Positions 1 through 12,560 are shown, counted from the stretch's first letter. The stretch: DNA of 64,000 nt from Chrysemys picta bellii (GCF_011386835.1 NC_088791.1:7006998-7070997), one strand, 5' to 3'. Numbers and translations are program-made. Notes: generated by a model from the sequence alone, not told the origin.

Positions 1-2304
1 AACACAAAATAACTTTATGCAAATTGACTAAGTATAGTAGCAAAACCCATGCACAACTATTCCTAGGTACCACTGATATGGATGTATCACTCTCCCAGGG
101 CAGTAGCACAGCGTGGAAGCTGCCAAGGTATTGTAAGGTTTAATACATGCATTACTGCTACATGTAACCAATACCCAGCAGCACATGTTGGTTTTTGGTA
201 GGGCCAGCTTTAAAGATTTTGGGAATGTCAGCAAGATTATTTCTCTTCTCTGCCCTTGTGTCTCAAACTTAACCTGTTTCATTTGACCTTAGTCCCCCCA
301 CCCTCACACGCTTAATTTAAAAAAGGGGGAGGGAAACATTTGGGCCTCCGCCAGCCTCCTCTGATACAGAAGCACAAGTTGTCCCAGGCACAGTTGCCAA
401 TACTTGAGATTCCATACAAACACCCCAGAAGCGTTTCCCAAACAAGCTGGAAGCAACTAGGACATTCGGGGGAGTTTTAAATTAGTCTTGCAACAGTTAA
501 TTAATGCTGGTTACTCACGATTCAGAAGATGCCTCAAAGTGCTCAAAATTACAAATCTCAGCCCTCCTCCCAGCAGCCCAGGGACCACAAGCAGCCAAGG
601 TCTGTACAGCCCTACCCCTTGCTGCTGTTTCCCTGCATTTCTTCCTACTTATCTAGCTTCCCTCTCATTCTGGGTTTGCCAGCCCAAGCTCCCTCCTCCA
701 GGGAGTGATTGTAGACTACTTCCTTGCAGCCTTTTGCTGCCCATAGCTCCTGGGCTTTATACAGGCCCCTCCTGTTTGTGCCCAGCTGGGCCCATTTCCA
801 ATTAGTGGCCTGCTCTTTGTCTCTTTCAGGTGCAGCTTGGGCAGTTAGTTTGCCTGGCCAGCCACTTAAACTCCTCCAGGCCTTGTGTGGGGTGGGCACC
901 CCATCACACTCCCTCCCTATCATCCCTATTTCTGTCGTCTTGTTCTCTTTGAAAACCTAGAATCCCATTTCCTTGTGTTTGTCCCCATTCGCCATCATTC
1001 GCTTCCTTGCTCGCTCATGTTTTTCTTCCCCTTTGCTCTCCCCTTCTGTCCCATTCTTCTTGCTCTTCCCACCTTTTCCCCTCCCCCCTCACTATCAGTG
1101 GTCTTTGCAATGCCCTATCTTGAGATCCTCCCTATCTTGCCTCCTTTCTCCTTCCCTGCTCCCTAAGGGGTGCTATTACTATCCATCTAGGGTCTTACAC
1201 TGTGCCGTCACAACGGTATCCAAGCACTGTGGCTTTGAAGGATGGAGAGTAGGTCCACACTTCCTCCACGTAAGATGCTATCCGCTGACCCAGCTCCTAC
1301 ACATTGATGGAGGCCAGAGTGGGAGCTCAAAGGCACCACCTCAGTTGCAGCAGCTGCTAGGAGGGAGCGTACAGTATCTTAGTGCGGTCACAAGAAACCA
1401 AGCAGCCAAGAACTGGCAAGCTCCCCACCAAACCAGGAACCAACAGCTATGAGCTCCAAGGCTAGCTAGCTCTAGGTGGCTGTACATGAATGAAATTTAT
1501 AAAAGATACCAGCAATCTGCTTATGTTACGCTCTCTACAGCAAAGAGGACTAGAGACTATTTAAAAGAGTAGCCAACGCCTACAGGGACCCACTACTGCA
1601 GATCCCAAAGGCTGGTCTTCATTTTTGAACCTAGACAACAAAATAGCACATTTTAAACAAAAAAACCCCAACCTGTTTTTTAAAAGAGATCTTTCAATTT
1701 AAGTTGTTCACACAGTAGAAGTCAAAGTTACTCAAGCCTTTTGTGGCTCAGCATCGCTGAGCAAGGAAACCCCATTAGCAAGGAACATACGTGAACAGAA
1801 GTGAGATAACAGATTCAGCGGAGTATAGACAGGGCCTTGTAGCTCTTCGACTAATAACTAAACTAGAGCCTCAAAGTTTCAGTCTTTATTCACTGCACAG
1901 TTAAAAATAGAACTTCTCAGCTCTGCAGACTGCCTTGTTTAAGATCAGAAATGCTCTAAAGCTCAGTCAAGTCTTTGCAGACAATACATTGCAGATGATC
2001 TAGGTTCATTATCCATAGTTATTCCATGGCAAAACAGTGGATTTGTTGATGACATTCTCTCATGTTTCCAGGCTTTTTCCTTAACGTTTTAGGGCACATG
2101 ATTTTGCCACTGTGAGGACAGACGAAGCAACACTTAGTCTCCTAAGATGCCAAAGAGCTTATGTTAATATTTTATAAATCATTTCAATTTTGCCTCTATA
2201 TTAATCCACTGCACAGAAGGTAAACCAAGGACATCCAGAATTAATATTTCAGATACTTTGCAACTTTTAGTTCCTCCTTTATACAGAAAAGTCTAGAATT
2301 CTCT

Positions 2305-2520
2305 TCTGGACTGAGCAGCCAAGAACCATCATAGGAACTGCCATACTGGATCAGATCGGGTCCAGTGATGCAACATCCTGTCCTCCAACACTGGAGTACC
2401 AGCTGTTTTAGAGGAAGGTGCAAGAAACCTGGCAGTAAGCAGGTATGAGAGAATATGCCCCTGGAAAGCTCCTCTCCTACCCCTCATTAGTTAGAAGTCA
2501 GCTCATGGCCTGAATAGGGA
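2305..2520 (-). repeat. Old CR1 LINE 3' fragment
   Basis: The segment with 'GCCATACTGGATCAGATC' followed by 'AACATCCTGTCCTCCAACA' resembles the minus-strand reading of a CR1 3' region ('cactgggtcagaccaatggtcca...cagcatcctgtctcc'), which is much better preserved at 53871. Divergence is high, so this is an old copy inside UBE2H intron 1. Confidence 0.5.
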
Positions 2521-2555
2521 TGGGTCTCCCTTCCAGAACGCTTAAGGTATATCCC

Positions 2556-3005
2556 ACAGCCAGTGTTCACTCTAATTTTTCCCACCCATGTGGGGTTGAA
2601 TTTTGTTACGTGCACCAATATGGAAGTGATGTGACACACATGAGCTCCATATTGGTGCACATAAAATTCATGTGGTGGGTGGCACTAAGGGGTTTGGAGT
2701 GCGGGAGGGGGCTCAGGCCTGGGGCAGCAGAGGGTTGAGGTGCGGGGGGGGGCACACAGCTCAGGGGGGCTGTGGATGAGGGGTTTGGGTGCAATGGGGC
2801 TCACTGGGGCTACAGTGGGAAGAGAGGACTCTCCACCCCCTCCAGCTCTCTGTCCCTGCAGCAGCACCTGGGCTGGGGGGGGACAGGTGCCTCTCCCCCA
2901 ACCGCAGCAGGTCCGGGAGGAGGGGCACCTGGGGAGAGCGCCGTGGCAGGTTCAGGGTTTGGGGAGAGCTAGCAGGGCACACACTAGGACTCTAAAAATA
3001 ACTGT
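2556..3005. mobile_element. Non-autonomous DNA element with internal palindrome and G-rich body
   Basis: It opens with 'CAGTGTTCACTCTAATTTTT', hAT-like in its CAG start. It contains an inverted repeat, TGCACCAATATGGA (2611-2624) against TCCATATTGGTGCA (2647-2660). A G-rich body with repeated 'ggggctcagg/gggtttggggtgc' phrases follows. The right end ('GACTCTAAAAATAACTG') is not a clean terminal repeat, so the right boundary is approximate. Confidence 0.5.
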
Positions 3006-3755
3006 ATAGACAGCGCTTTGAACCTGCAGTTCAGATCGGAGCTCTAGGGAGCAGGGGGTGGGCTTCGGAGCCTGAGCAGCAACTTCTACACAGCACGTGC
3101 CCTGCTAGCCCAAATCTTAGCCTCAATGGTATCTTGTGGCAGCAAGTTCTACAGATGGTGTGTTGTGTGAAAAAAAGTATTTTTTTAATCAGTTTTAAAT
3201 TTAACGTATTTCCATTTGACCGTTCCCTTGTTATGTTATGAGACGGGATGAATAGCAGTGTCCAATCTGCTCCCCAACACGACTCATTATGTATACCGTC
3301 GCTCTAATATAACCAGTCTATCAGAGCTCCACAAATAATTGACTAGAAACAACCAGCTGTTATACCAACGTTATCTTGCAGTCAAGAAGGCAGCAATGAT
3401 TTGCAAATTTGTAACTTAGATTCCAGGTCTCACCCTCAACACGTATTATGAATGTTCAAGGCCACCTATAAAACACACTGGAATTTAGGAATAACGTTAA
3501 GTAAATTTTGCAGTGAATTGTCATTAGCAAGGAAAGTGCTTAAACAAAAGGGAGCTCATAGATCTAGCACCAAAGTAGACAGGGCCTTGAAACACTTGCA
3601 GAGGCTGAACTGGTAGCTTCTAGACCAATAACTTAACTAAAGCCTCACACCTCAGACTTTCACAGAGAATGGAAAGCCTCTAAAAAGCAGTTACTATCAA
3701 TAAATTTTACTTAATTTTACTAACAAGGTGCTAGCCAAAATTTGATATAAAAATG

Positions 3756-3947
3756 TACACCTCTACCCCAATATAACGCTGTCCTCGGGAGCCAAAAAAT
3801 CTTACCACATTATAGGTGAAACCGCGTTATATCGAACTTGCTTTGATCCGCCAGAGAGCGCAGCCCAGCCCCCCCGGAGCACTGCTTTACCACATTATAT
3901 CCGAATTCGTGTTATATCGGGTCACGTTATATCAGGGTAGAGGTGTA
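3756..3947 (-). mobile_element. Tigger-like (TcMar) MITE, 192 bp, copy 1
   Basis: The ends are inverted repeats: 'TACACCTCTACCCCAATATA' on the left and its complement 'gttatatcagggtagaggtgta' on the right. The same 192-bp element occurs in opposite orientation at 15296-15487. Recurrent 'CGTTATATCG' motifs lie inside. The terminal TA on both sides fits TA target duplication, as in Tc1/mariner elements. It is an intronic insertion in UBE2H. Confidence 0.8.
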
Positions 3948-6900
3948 GTTGCTGACGTCACAGAAAGAACCCAAATTTGCAGACTCAAATTTTCATAGGT
4001 ATTACAGAATGTTTTAGAATGATCAATATAATAACTAACGATTTGTATTAATACTGTAATGGAACTTATTTTTACACCCATACTCTTCCCCTTATTCTAA
4101 AGGATCCCACTGCACTTTAATTAGAGCGAGTACATGCCACTGAAATGCAGCCACTTCTGGAGTGGGAGAGCAACACTCCTCATTACAGAATAAAGAATAT
4201 AATTTAAACGGCTACACTAGAAGTCCCTTCAAAGTGATTAAATAGAAATTGAAGTCAGAGATGTTACTTTCTGTATTTTACTACATACCTTTCATGTTGT
4301 GTGTAAAACGTACCCTGTAATCTATAGTTATAGTAGATCTGTCAGTCAACATGGCAATTATAATGATACTGCTGACAAAGATGCTTCCATTCAGCAATGG
4401 GTGAGACATGGTATCCCAAACCAAAAACAACAGTGTGTGAAGAGCATCATTAACCTGGTCTCTTTCTGGAGACTAAGTCAACTTGTTATTCCAGGCGTTC
4501 ATATTGCTATGGAGAACAGGGCAAGTGATTTAAGGTCATTAGAATGTCAAGACCACCATGAGAAATAGTGCCTGGAAAGCAGCAGCAGTTAAAACCACAC
4601 TAGTTTTGAAGCTGGCATCAGTCGCAGCTGCAAACACGAATGGGAACAGAGGGCCTGAAGGCCGCGCAAACAAAGATATCTCCTTCCCGACACTGCATGC
4701 AATCCCCTCTTCAGTTCCAGGCACCTCATTACCAGAAAAATATTGCTAAATATAACACTTAGGTATATAAATAAAAGTGATCAGAATGCTACAGAGATTG
4801 ATTTGTGGGGAATCTCTATGGACAGTTTGGCTTAGTGATGAATAACCTGGGGGTGGGGAAAATTACAGCCTAATAGTATTTGAAGTGTGTCAACATCAAG
4901 GACAGAGGAATTTTGGGTGCTGTAAGAGGGTAGAACAAGGAGAACCTTGATTCAATTAAAGAAGTGAAAATTTCAGACAAAAATAGACACTTCCTGACAG
5001 CAAGATCTATTAGACTATAGAATAGTCACCCAAGTGATGTAGAGCCATTACTTGGTACATTTTCTAGTGTTTTCTGCAGTTCAATTTCAAGTGTTCTGTA
5101 GGGATCAACAGGGTGCTGGCATGCAGACACACTGGATGACCTATTCGAACTAGAGACAGTAAGATCATATGATTCTTTAGTCATCCCTGCACTATTTGGT
5201 GGGGAGAAGCAAACAGCAATACCCTATGTATGTCGGCTATTCCAGAAACATATGGACAGAGGCCACTGAAAAATGTGTTGAAAGCAGGGGAGTTGAGCAC
5301 ACAAATAAGAGAAGGCAAATAATGAACTTCTAAATACCGATATATGTACCCACATATATAGCCTCATCTAACATTCAAAAATGTGTTATTCAGCGGTTAC
5401 CTTTCATCTTTCTTGCCAGGAGCATGGGCAGGACTCCAGGAAAGAGGGGGGGAAAACGACTACTGAGTACTCAAAAATGTCTCTTACCATCTTCAAACTT
5501 ACAGCTTAACAATGGCTATATTGGCATAATTCAGGATAGCTGTTTGGCCAGTAGGAAGTTCCATACTGTCCCCTGCCCCTATAATTGTGGGGACTTTTCT
5601 ACTTTTAATAGTAATCTGTTGTTTATATAGCCTGGTTATGGTGGTCATTGGTGGTCATTTACATGGTTTTAAAAGTGCACAAAATAGCAACAGGTGCTAA
5701 GAATGACAAGTTATGTAGCAATTGTGAGTGATCATTCTATACCACTGCAGTGCTCATGTGTTCCCTTCCAGCTGTTCTGCTCACCTCTTAATTGTCTGCT
5801 GTTGCCCACTCCTGCTGCTTTAAAAAAAACCCAGATTGTAATGCTTGAGGATGTTACCCTACAAAGCTCAACTTATATGCTGATCTACATCTACTATAAC
5901 GAACTGACTTTTTCCCTCTATTGGATGGAAATGAATCACAAGGCCTCATACTATGTTGTCGAGCAGAAATCCAGGTTACTACGACCTGATTTAGACTTAA
6001 AGTTTGGCAAGGTAATGTACCAACAGCACTCAAGAGCATTAACACCACTCCAACACCATTCTTCTGGGCACCTCTATAATAACAGTGCAGGAACACAAGA
6101 TTCAAGGCTTCAATTTTACGAGTATGCCTTTCAGAAGATTTTGAGAGAGCATAGCTATTTTTGATTCTACGGTAGCACTGATAACAGAAAACAGTGTTCT
6201 GCAGTCCATTCTTTTACTTAGGACATTACAGCTAAGGTCTCAGAGGCAAATGGACACATAACCCCAAAGAATCCAAAGAGGAGACGGCAACGATTCAACG
6301 GGGGCATCTTATGGCTACTCCTACATGTTGAAATTTACCAGAGTGAGAGTGATTCACAGCCATGACAGATGTAGGAGGTTATTTGCTTTCTGCCAAGAAA
6401 TGGTTTTGAACACATTTTGGGGTTCTCATCATAGCAAGAGCTTCCCTTTTAAGAGTTAGTGACTATACTACAAAATCATCCACAACTGACTTTGAATCTT
6501 TACCAATTTACAGAAGAATGCCCTCACATTACATAAAAGCATTTTAACTGGTGTTAAAAGTAGGCCTTTCTAAACATGGCAATATGAGGAATAAAAATAA
6601 AGACACGATTTTACAAAGCAAGCCACTTAGTTTTTCTAAAAAGCACACATGCATATTTTTACTGTTACTACCAAGTAACAGCTTCCAAGATTTGTTTAAT
6701 CAGTAAGTGTTTAGTAAAGTATACTTTACTCAATTCTCGGCAATCTAATTCCAGTTTAGTTTTACCAAGAATTGCTTCTGAGAACCATAAACGTAATCCC
6801 CAAAAAGACTGCAATGGCATACAGTCCACTAAAACCATTGCTCGGAAACCAAGTAGCATGGTAGGCACGACTCAAATGCTGAAAAATCCACAAAGTCTTT

Positions 6901-7089
6901 GTTTTAAATAGGGCCAGATTAAAATGTCTCCTCTAGTTTTACAATCTAAAGTTTTAACCAAATTCATATTGTACAATGGTTATTGACATAAAACTATAAT
7001 TATATTATTAAGCAGGTGCAGCACCCTTTCAGGTTTGTGTTGCAAGTCTAAGCTTCAATGACCTCTGCAATCAGACTGACAAGGCAACA

Positions 7090-7135
7090 ATGGAACTTGG
7101 GGCGGAGGGGGGGGGGGGGGGAGGAGAGGGAATTC
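7090..7135. repeat. Poly(G) tract
   Basis: An uninterrupted run of 15 G at 7107-7121 is flanked by further G-rich sequence. This is simple sequence inside UBE2H intron 1. Confidence 0.85.
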
Positions 7136-10100
7136 ATTAGCTAGGGGAGGTAAATTCAGCTCTGAACCCAACAAGACGATACTCTTGAAGGTTGCCTTTA
7201 AGGCTGTGAGAATTTTGTGTTTTAGCAAAATGATACATGGGGTTAAGTTCTTAAAACGGCAGGTAGGAGAACATGCACTCAGATTGTGAATATGAGGCAT
7301 ACTGGTCACTGTTTAACTGAGATAAGTAACAATATCTTGTTTTCTACCACAGCCTAAGCTACTAGTGCCAAAAAAAACCCCACATATTCCTGAGCCCTAA
7401 TTCTAAAGATTTTGTTTCCAAGTCTTCATCTGTTTGAAAAAGTATCATGACTTCTCCCATCCGTTCAGTCAATTAAAATGGAGACCAAAATGTATAAAAA
7501 CTTCCCCAAGACATTTTCAGGATTTACATTCTACCTTGTGAAAGTTTTAGCTTAAAATGAAATTTATCCTGAACATAAGCTGTTTTCTGTCCTCTGATTC
7601 AGCTAATCTAACAACTGATATAATGCAATATTACTGTCTTTTGCAATAACAAATCATTCATCAATACACAGGTAAATGGAGAAAGATCTTAGCATTTATT
7701 TTTCATTTTTAGCCTCAAATAATTTTGGAATAACTTTTAAATGATCTCATTCTAACAAAGTCATCCCTCTGTCAATTAGTGTAGCATATCTGTTCTTCAC
7801 AAAGTTTCAGCAGTTTAAAATTTTTGCTGCAGCAGCCGCCATTTGTGTCCCAATGGCCAAAAAAACGAAGATTCACCAAGCTAAATGTGGCTGTATTTAT
7901 AATTCCTTTCATGGACAGTGTGTGACATTCTTTTCTAACTTCAGCTCTGACACTTAAAAGTTTAGACAGTGTGATCAAGTCATAAGACGCTATAGATAAA
8001 AGGGAAATAAAGTAAAATTCTGAAAAACTGAGTTCAAATAGAGTCTGCAAATAAACTGCATTCATATGTACACTGCTATACTGGTGCAGAATAAACTCCC
8101 AACCTCAATACTATTGTAATCCTACCAGAATCACCTCCAAGAAATGTAATTGCAGGGCTCCAAAAATTACACAGATTAACATTTCAGGGATACCCAATAC
8201 CCGTTGTACTCATTTCCCTATATAAGAAATTTCCCCCATACACCAAAAAAAACCCCATTCCTCCGAAGATTGCCCTGTGCTTGTTTTCAAAGGCTTCCAC
8301 TGGGCCTCCTTCTCTTTCCCCAGCCCCCACTCTCCAGTATATAAACACACTCTTGTCACACACTCTATCAGCTGTTCGTGTTGCTCCGCCCAGGCCTCAG
8401 TTTCCGGGTAGTAACAGAGCAACCAATCGGCTGAGTTGCAAGCTCTGCCTGAGGCCTTTTGCCTGCAAACACTTTTCCAAAACAAGCAGTTCGTCATTTC
8501 ACAGGGGGCACTGGCTCATCCAGGGCGAGGGGAGATTGTAACTGCCATGCAACAGGGGAGGGAGCAAGTCCCACAAGCCTCCAGGACACAGTGAGCTGCA
8601 CAAGCTCCCCCCTCTACCTGAGGAAGTATGGGGGTGGAAGGGAGGGGGAAAACTTATGCACATCACTAGACTGATCATTAAAAAAAAATAAAAAAAAATT
8701 AAATGGTCACCAGTATCAGATCTCAAGTAATCTGAGTAATTCCCTATATTCTGGGTATAAAACTTCCTTGAAAGTCATTCCCCAGTTGGGGGCACAGGAA
8801 GCTTCTGATCTTTTGTGCACAGCACTGCATGTAATAGAACAACTCTACTGGGTCTGATATTTAGGCAGTGAGGACACTCAAGAGAGGGGTGTGGGGAAGG
8901 AGACAACAGGCAAATCCCTGCTTCTAGGCTCTTTCCAGCGTTTAGAGAAGGGATCAGAAGAGAAACAATGAATGACTCAGTGTCAGAACATAATCATCCA
9001 GCTGATTATTAAACATCAGTTAAAAAAAACACTCCCCCTTGCAATTTAGAGAGAGCGAGCGAGCACAAGCAACCAACCTCTCCCGTTCTCTGGTCACAAA
9101 GAAACATCTACAAAAGGACATGGACGTGTTGGGATTGAAAATAGGAATAATAAAGGACTCCACTCCTCTCCTAAACCTGTCAGAGCAGTAAAAGGCAGCA
9201 GACTTGTAACTTGCTCTCTAGTCCCTTCCTAGACAAGGTAGCTCTTGGCAGGCTGTAAATCTGTGCCATGATTATATACTAGACACATTAAAGAGAGGCT
9301 GAAACGGGAGATTGTAATGAAAATGGCAGCAAACAAAAAAAAATTCAAGCCACATTCAAGTACATTCCTTCAGTACAGTTCTCTCTCATTTACTCACCAC
9401 CATAACCAGCTTCAATCCCCACCCCACCCGCACCCCTCAAACACACACTTATTTCAGATAATGTGCAGATCGGTTTACAGATAGGAGGATTACACAGAAA
9501 AATGAAGTGGCTCAGTAGTTTAGGATGAATCAGAGTGTAGGCCTAAAGATCCGAAGGAAGGCCAGACAAACAAAAAGACTGGGGAAGGAGGAAGGTAGAG
9601 AAGAGAGTCATCTGACATACACAACTTCCTAACTTTGCTGTCCACAAGAAACAAACCGCTCTACCCTTCTGTCTCAAATACCAAGAACATTGGGGTAACA
9701 ATAATAAAAGCTACAGTTTTTAAAAGCCTCTGGATTCTTTTGTCAGGGGAAAAGAGCAGGAGATTGGAAACTAATTGGAATTGAGAGGAATGTCAGCCTA
9801 TTTACTGCTCTTCATCTACCACCAAGCCATAATATACCAAAAAACTGCTCTTTGTCGCCTAAAATGCTGTAGTCATTCTAGATGTCAGCTACCAAGCAGG
9901 AAAAAAAAAGTGGGGGAGAAAATGCATCAGGTCATAATGGGCCTCATCCACACTCCAGCACAGTCCTCTTCAAAAATTATACACAATGAAGATTATTTCC
10001 ACTAAACAGCTGGAGATCTCAACCCTCCTCCTGGTGAAATTAACCATCAATTGAAATTTGCATTTGGGAGGGTATGACATGTTGTAACTCTAAACTCCAG

Positions 10101-10659
10101 AATAAAAATAGCACAGATTCTACCATGATCGGTAGTCATTTCCTATGTTATAAACAACATTAAAAATAAAGAAGCTTTGTATAAAAACATACACACAAAA
10201 CATCATCAAGTTTTCTTCGGGTAAATTGTCCTCATGCCATAAACATTAGTGTTGTTGATTTCACCCCTTCTTTTAAAAAACAAAACCAAATAAGTTTGTT
10301 TATCTCTGCCTCTAGCAACTAAATCAGATCTGTTTATCAACCCCCAACCTTCCTACCACAATCAAAAAACAGATCCCTCAGCCCTAAATTCTCTTGGGGG
10401 AAAAAATATCTCTGAAAGCATTTCAGTTGGTTATGTCGATTCTCCCCACCACCACCACCTTGTAAACAAAACTATTAATAAAACAATTCTATAATCGAAT
10501 TCCCAACGATATTTCAAAAGCCACCCACACTCCAGACAGCAAAAGAGAGGGATACACCATCCTATGAAGGGCGAGAATAAAAATACTGAGAAAAATAAAA
10601 ATAGATCCATTAGGAAAGAAAAAAACCTACCCTAAACTGAAGTGTTACATAAACAAAAC

Positions 10660-10812
10660 CTCTAGCAAGAAGGGGGGCGGGGGGGGAGAGAGACTTTTCA
10701 ATCGCACTGAAACCCCTTCTTCTCACTCCATGGCACCTTATTTTTGGTTTGTTGCAAACTAGGCTATCCCCTCCCCCCCCCCCCCCCCCCAAAAAATTTA
10801 AAAAAAAAAATA
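10660..10812. repeat. Poly(G)/poly(C)/poly(A) low-complexity cluster
   Basis: A G-rich run lies at about 10672-10688, 18 consecutive C at 10773-10790, then an A-rich tract. The cluster is in UBE2H intron 1, about 1.3 kb from the first exon. No gene signal is seen. Confidence 0.8.
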
Positions 10813-11559
10813 AAACTGCCACAAATCCCTAGGCTGGCACCAGAAGCTTTGGGAACTGCAGGCTGAAACCATGGAGTAAATAATAATAAACATCACAAAA
10901 GGTTTTCTCTGGGCTGTGGCTATTAGACAAGGCCTCCCCATTCTCTCAGCCCCACTCCTCACCACCCTAAGCTGTGGAACTACATTCCAGGGAAGGGGGC
11001 TGGGGAAAAGAGGGGAGCCATCTAGAAGTGGGGGGGGGGGATATTCCTTTGAAATACCCCTTCCGAGGCTGACTACCAGCTGTCATAATATCTGATATGG
11101 GGGGGGTCTCTCCCTTACCCTGGGGGGAGTCACAATCCCAGGGGGGAGGAAAAGGAGTTGCCCTAGCTGGACTGAAGGATCCTCTCCCATTACCCCACTC
11201 CTTAAAGGTACTAATTTCCCCCCAGGATAAGTGGTTGGGGTGGCCTCTATCCCCCAGGCCGAGTCTCCGTGGTTTAAAAGGGCCTTCAGTCCTTAGGCTG
11301 TGGGATCTGGTGTTTGTGGGGGAGCTCAGGCTGGGAGAGAGATCTGGAGTCCCCAGGACTGGGGGAGAGGGATCTGCTTGTCTAGGAGGCCTCTCCTCAG
11401 CAGAGTGGGAAGGGTTGGTGTTTGGGAGGTGTTTGCAAGGGGGTCCCCCAGGAGTGGGGCTGGTCTAGGGGAGTTTCACCCTCTCCCCCCACAGATAGAG
11501 CTGGTTTCACCATGGGAGATCAGAGGGACTGACCCTGGCAATAGTACACCACTGGGGGA

Positions 11560-11795
11560 GGGAGGATAAGGGGGTGTCACCCTCCACTGGGCTGAGGGTC
11601 TCTCCCCCAGGGTATTTTCCTCACTGGGGTCTCTCTCCCCCCCCACGGGGATGGGGACTCTCTCTCTCTCTCTCCTGCCCCCACTGTCAAATAGGGGAGG
11701 CCTTTCACCCCCTTCCTCCCTGTGGGGTCTCCCCCATACACACAGGGGGATGGGGGACATCTCTCTCTCTCCCCCACACATGAGATGGGAGAGGG

Positions 11796-11829
<34 letters not shown>

Positions 11830-12050
11830 CCCCCCACTCATGAGACGGGGGAGGGTCTCTCTCTACCTCCCTCCCCCTCACACACTCATGAGATGGGAGA
11901 GAGTCTCTCTTTCTCCCCCCCCAAGGAGGATGGGGGGAGGGTCTCCCCCCCACACAGGGCAATATGGGGGGAGTCTCTGCCCCCCCCCCCCACAGAGGGA
12001 CCTGGGGGGGTCTCTCCCCTCCCCTCCACAGGGGCTGTAGGGGGTCTCCC
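11560..12050. repeat. CT-rich tandem array just downstream of UBE2H exon 1
   Basis: Imperfect repeats are built from a 'GGGTCTCTC...CCCCCACACATGAGATGGGAGA' theme, with units of roughly 60-80 bp and embedded (CT)n runs; the longest run is around 11808-11829. The array begins only tens of bases into intron 1. The strand asymmetry (pyrimidine on plus, purine on the UBE2H transcript) could allow triplex or H-DNA. Long open frames on both strands here are artefacts of the repeat. Confidence 0.8.
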
Positions 12051-12067
12051 CCGCGCGGGAAGGATAC

Positions 12068-12120
12068 AGCTTGACCACGTCGGTGTCCATCCGCCTCTTG
12101 CCCGGGCTGGGGGAGGACAT
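12068..12120 (-). CDS. UBE2H: UBE2H coding exon 1 (N-terminus of E2 ubiquitin-conjugating enzyme)
   Basis: Read on the minus strand from an ATG at 12120, this encodes MSSPSPGKRRMDTDVVK plus the first two bases of a Leu codon, then meets a GT splice donor at 12067-12066. This is the N-terminus of vertebrate UBE2H as I know it, and the split after CT is the expected exon 1 boundary. The start context is good (ACC before ATG). UBE2H is a class III ubiquitin-conjugating enzyme that works with the CTLH/GID E3 complex, is prominent in erythroid maturation, and can ubiquitinate histones in vitro. The catalytic core and the acidic C-terminal tail lie in later exons, which would be to the left of position 1. 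The exon sits in a CpG island, with a CT-rich tandem array just inside intron 1. Open-frame sequence past 12068 is intronic. Confidence 0.95.
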
Positions 12121-12390
12121 GGTGCCCCCGGCTGCCCGGCTCCTCCTCTCGGGCTGTCAGAGCCCCGGCTCCTCCGGGCTGGGGGGGGACCCGGCAGGGG
12201 CGGCTCCCCGGGGGGGGGGCGCCGGGCACCGACCCGCTGGCGAGCCCCCTCCTCCTCCTGCTGCTGCTGCGCCCTGCGGCTGGCGGGGCCTGGCCGCTCC
12301 TGCCTCCCCCAGCTCCGACTCGCTCTCCCCTCAGCCCCGAGCCCTGCTCCGCTCGCCTCTGCCGGAGAGCCTCTCTCTGGACCCCTGACG
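12121..12390 (-). other. UBE2H: Probable UBE2H 5'UTR (part of CpG island)
   Basis: Very GC-rich sequence lies immediately upstream of the UBE2H start codon. It includes a run of G on the plus strand near 12180-12220 and a CTG/CTC-rich stretch near 12247-12272. No TATA box is visible, so transcription probably starts at dispersed sites. The upper limit is a guess set by the CRE at 12386-12393. Confidence 0.6.
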
Positions 12391-12510
12391 TCACCCACAG
12401 TGACCTCACCGCCCAGGCCCGCTCCGATTGGCGGGGCGGCGCGTGACGCAAGCGCGGACAGCGCGCCGCCCCCTCCCCGCGGACTGCTGGGAGTTGTAGT
12501 CTCCTCCCCC
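12386..12510 (-). promoter_or_regulatory. UBE2H: UBE2H core promoter with CRE, CCAAT, GC box and ZNF143-type site
   Basis: A perfect palindromic CRE (TGACGTCA) lies at 12386-12393. ATTGG at 12427-12431 is a CCAAT box on the minus strand and runs into a GC box (GGCGGGGC, 12430-12437). A half-CRE-like TGACGCAA follows at 12444-12451. On the minus strand, ACTACAACTCCCAGCAGTCC (12500-12481) matches the ZNF143/STAF SBS motif typical of CpG-island housekeeping promoters. The arrangement upstream of exon 1, without a TATA box, fits a broadly expressed gene. Motif function is inferred from sequence only. Confidence 0.75.
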
Positions 12511-12560
12511 CTCCCCCGGGAGGAGGAGGCGCTTGAGCGCTGGGGTAAGGCGCTGTAGGC

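Larger units (their letters stand above)
1..12067 (-). other. UBE2H: UBE2H intron 1 (partial)
   Basis: This begins at the GT donor at 12067-12066 and runs off the left edge. I saw no match to UBE2H exon 2 (the segment after DTDVVKL), which fits the long first intron of this gene in other vertebrates. The sequence is mostly AT-rich and unique-looking, with a few old repeats (listed separately), a 15-base G run at 7107-7121, an 18-base C run at 10773-10790, and C/T-rich DNA from about 10.9 kb. No other exon or RNA gene could be recognised. Confidence 0.85.
12000..12560. promoter_or_regulatory. UBE2H: CpG island over UBE2H exon 1
   Basis: CpG dinucleotides are dense here and sparse in the flanking intron and intergenic DNA. 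The block spans exon 1, the 5'UTR and the promoter. At its right edge (about 12540-12550) the plus strand reads GCGCTGGGGTAAGGCG, a possible splice donor for a divergent non-coding transcript; nothing else supports such a transcript. Confidence 0.8.

Noticed and set aside
1..12067. UBE2H exon 2
   Set aside because: I looked on the minus strand for the peptide expected after the exon 1 junction (IESKHEVTILGGLNEF) and did not find it, so it probably lies to the left of the window.
11705..12558. Frames of 248-278 codons around the UBE2H promoter
   Set aside because: They combine the CT array and the CpG island. The true coding start at 12120 is in another frame and spliced after 17 codons.
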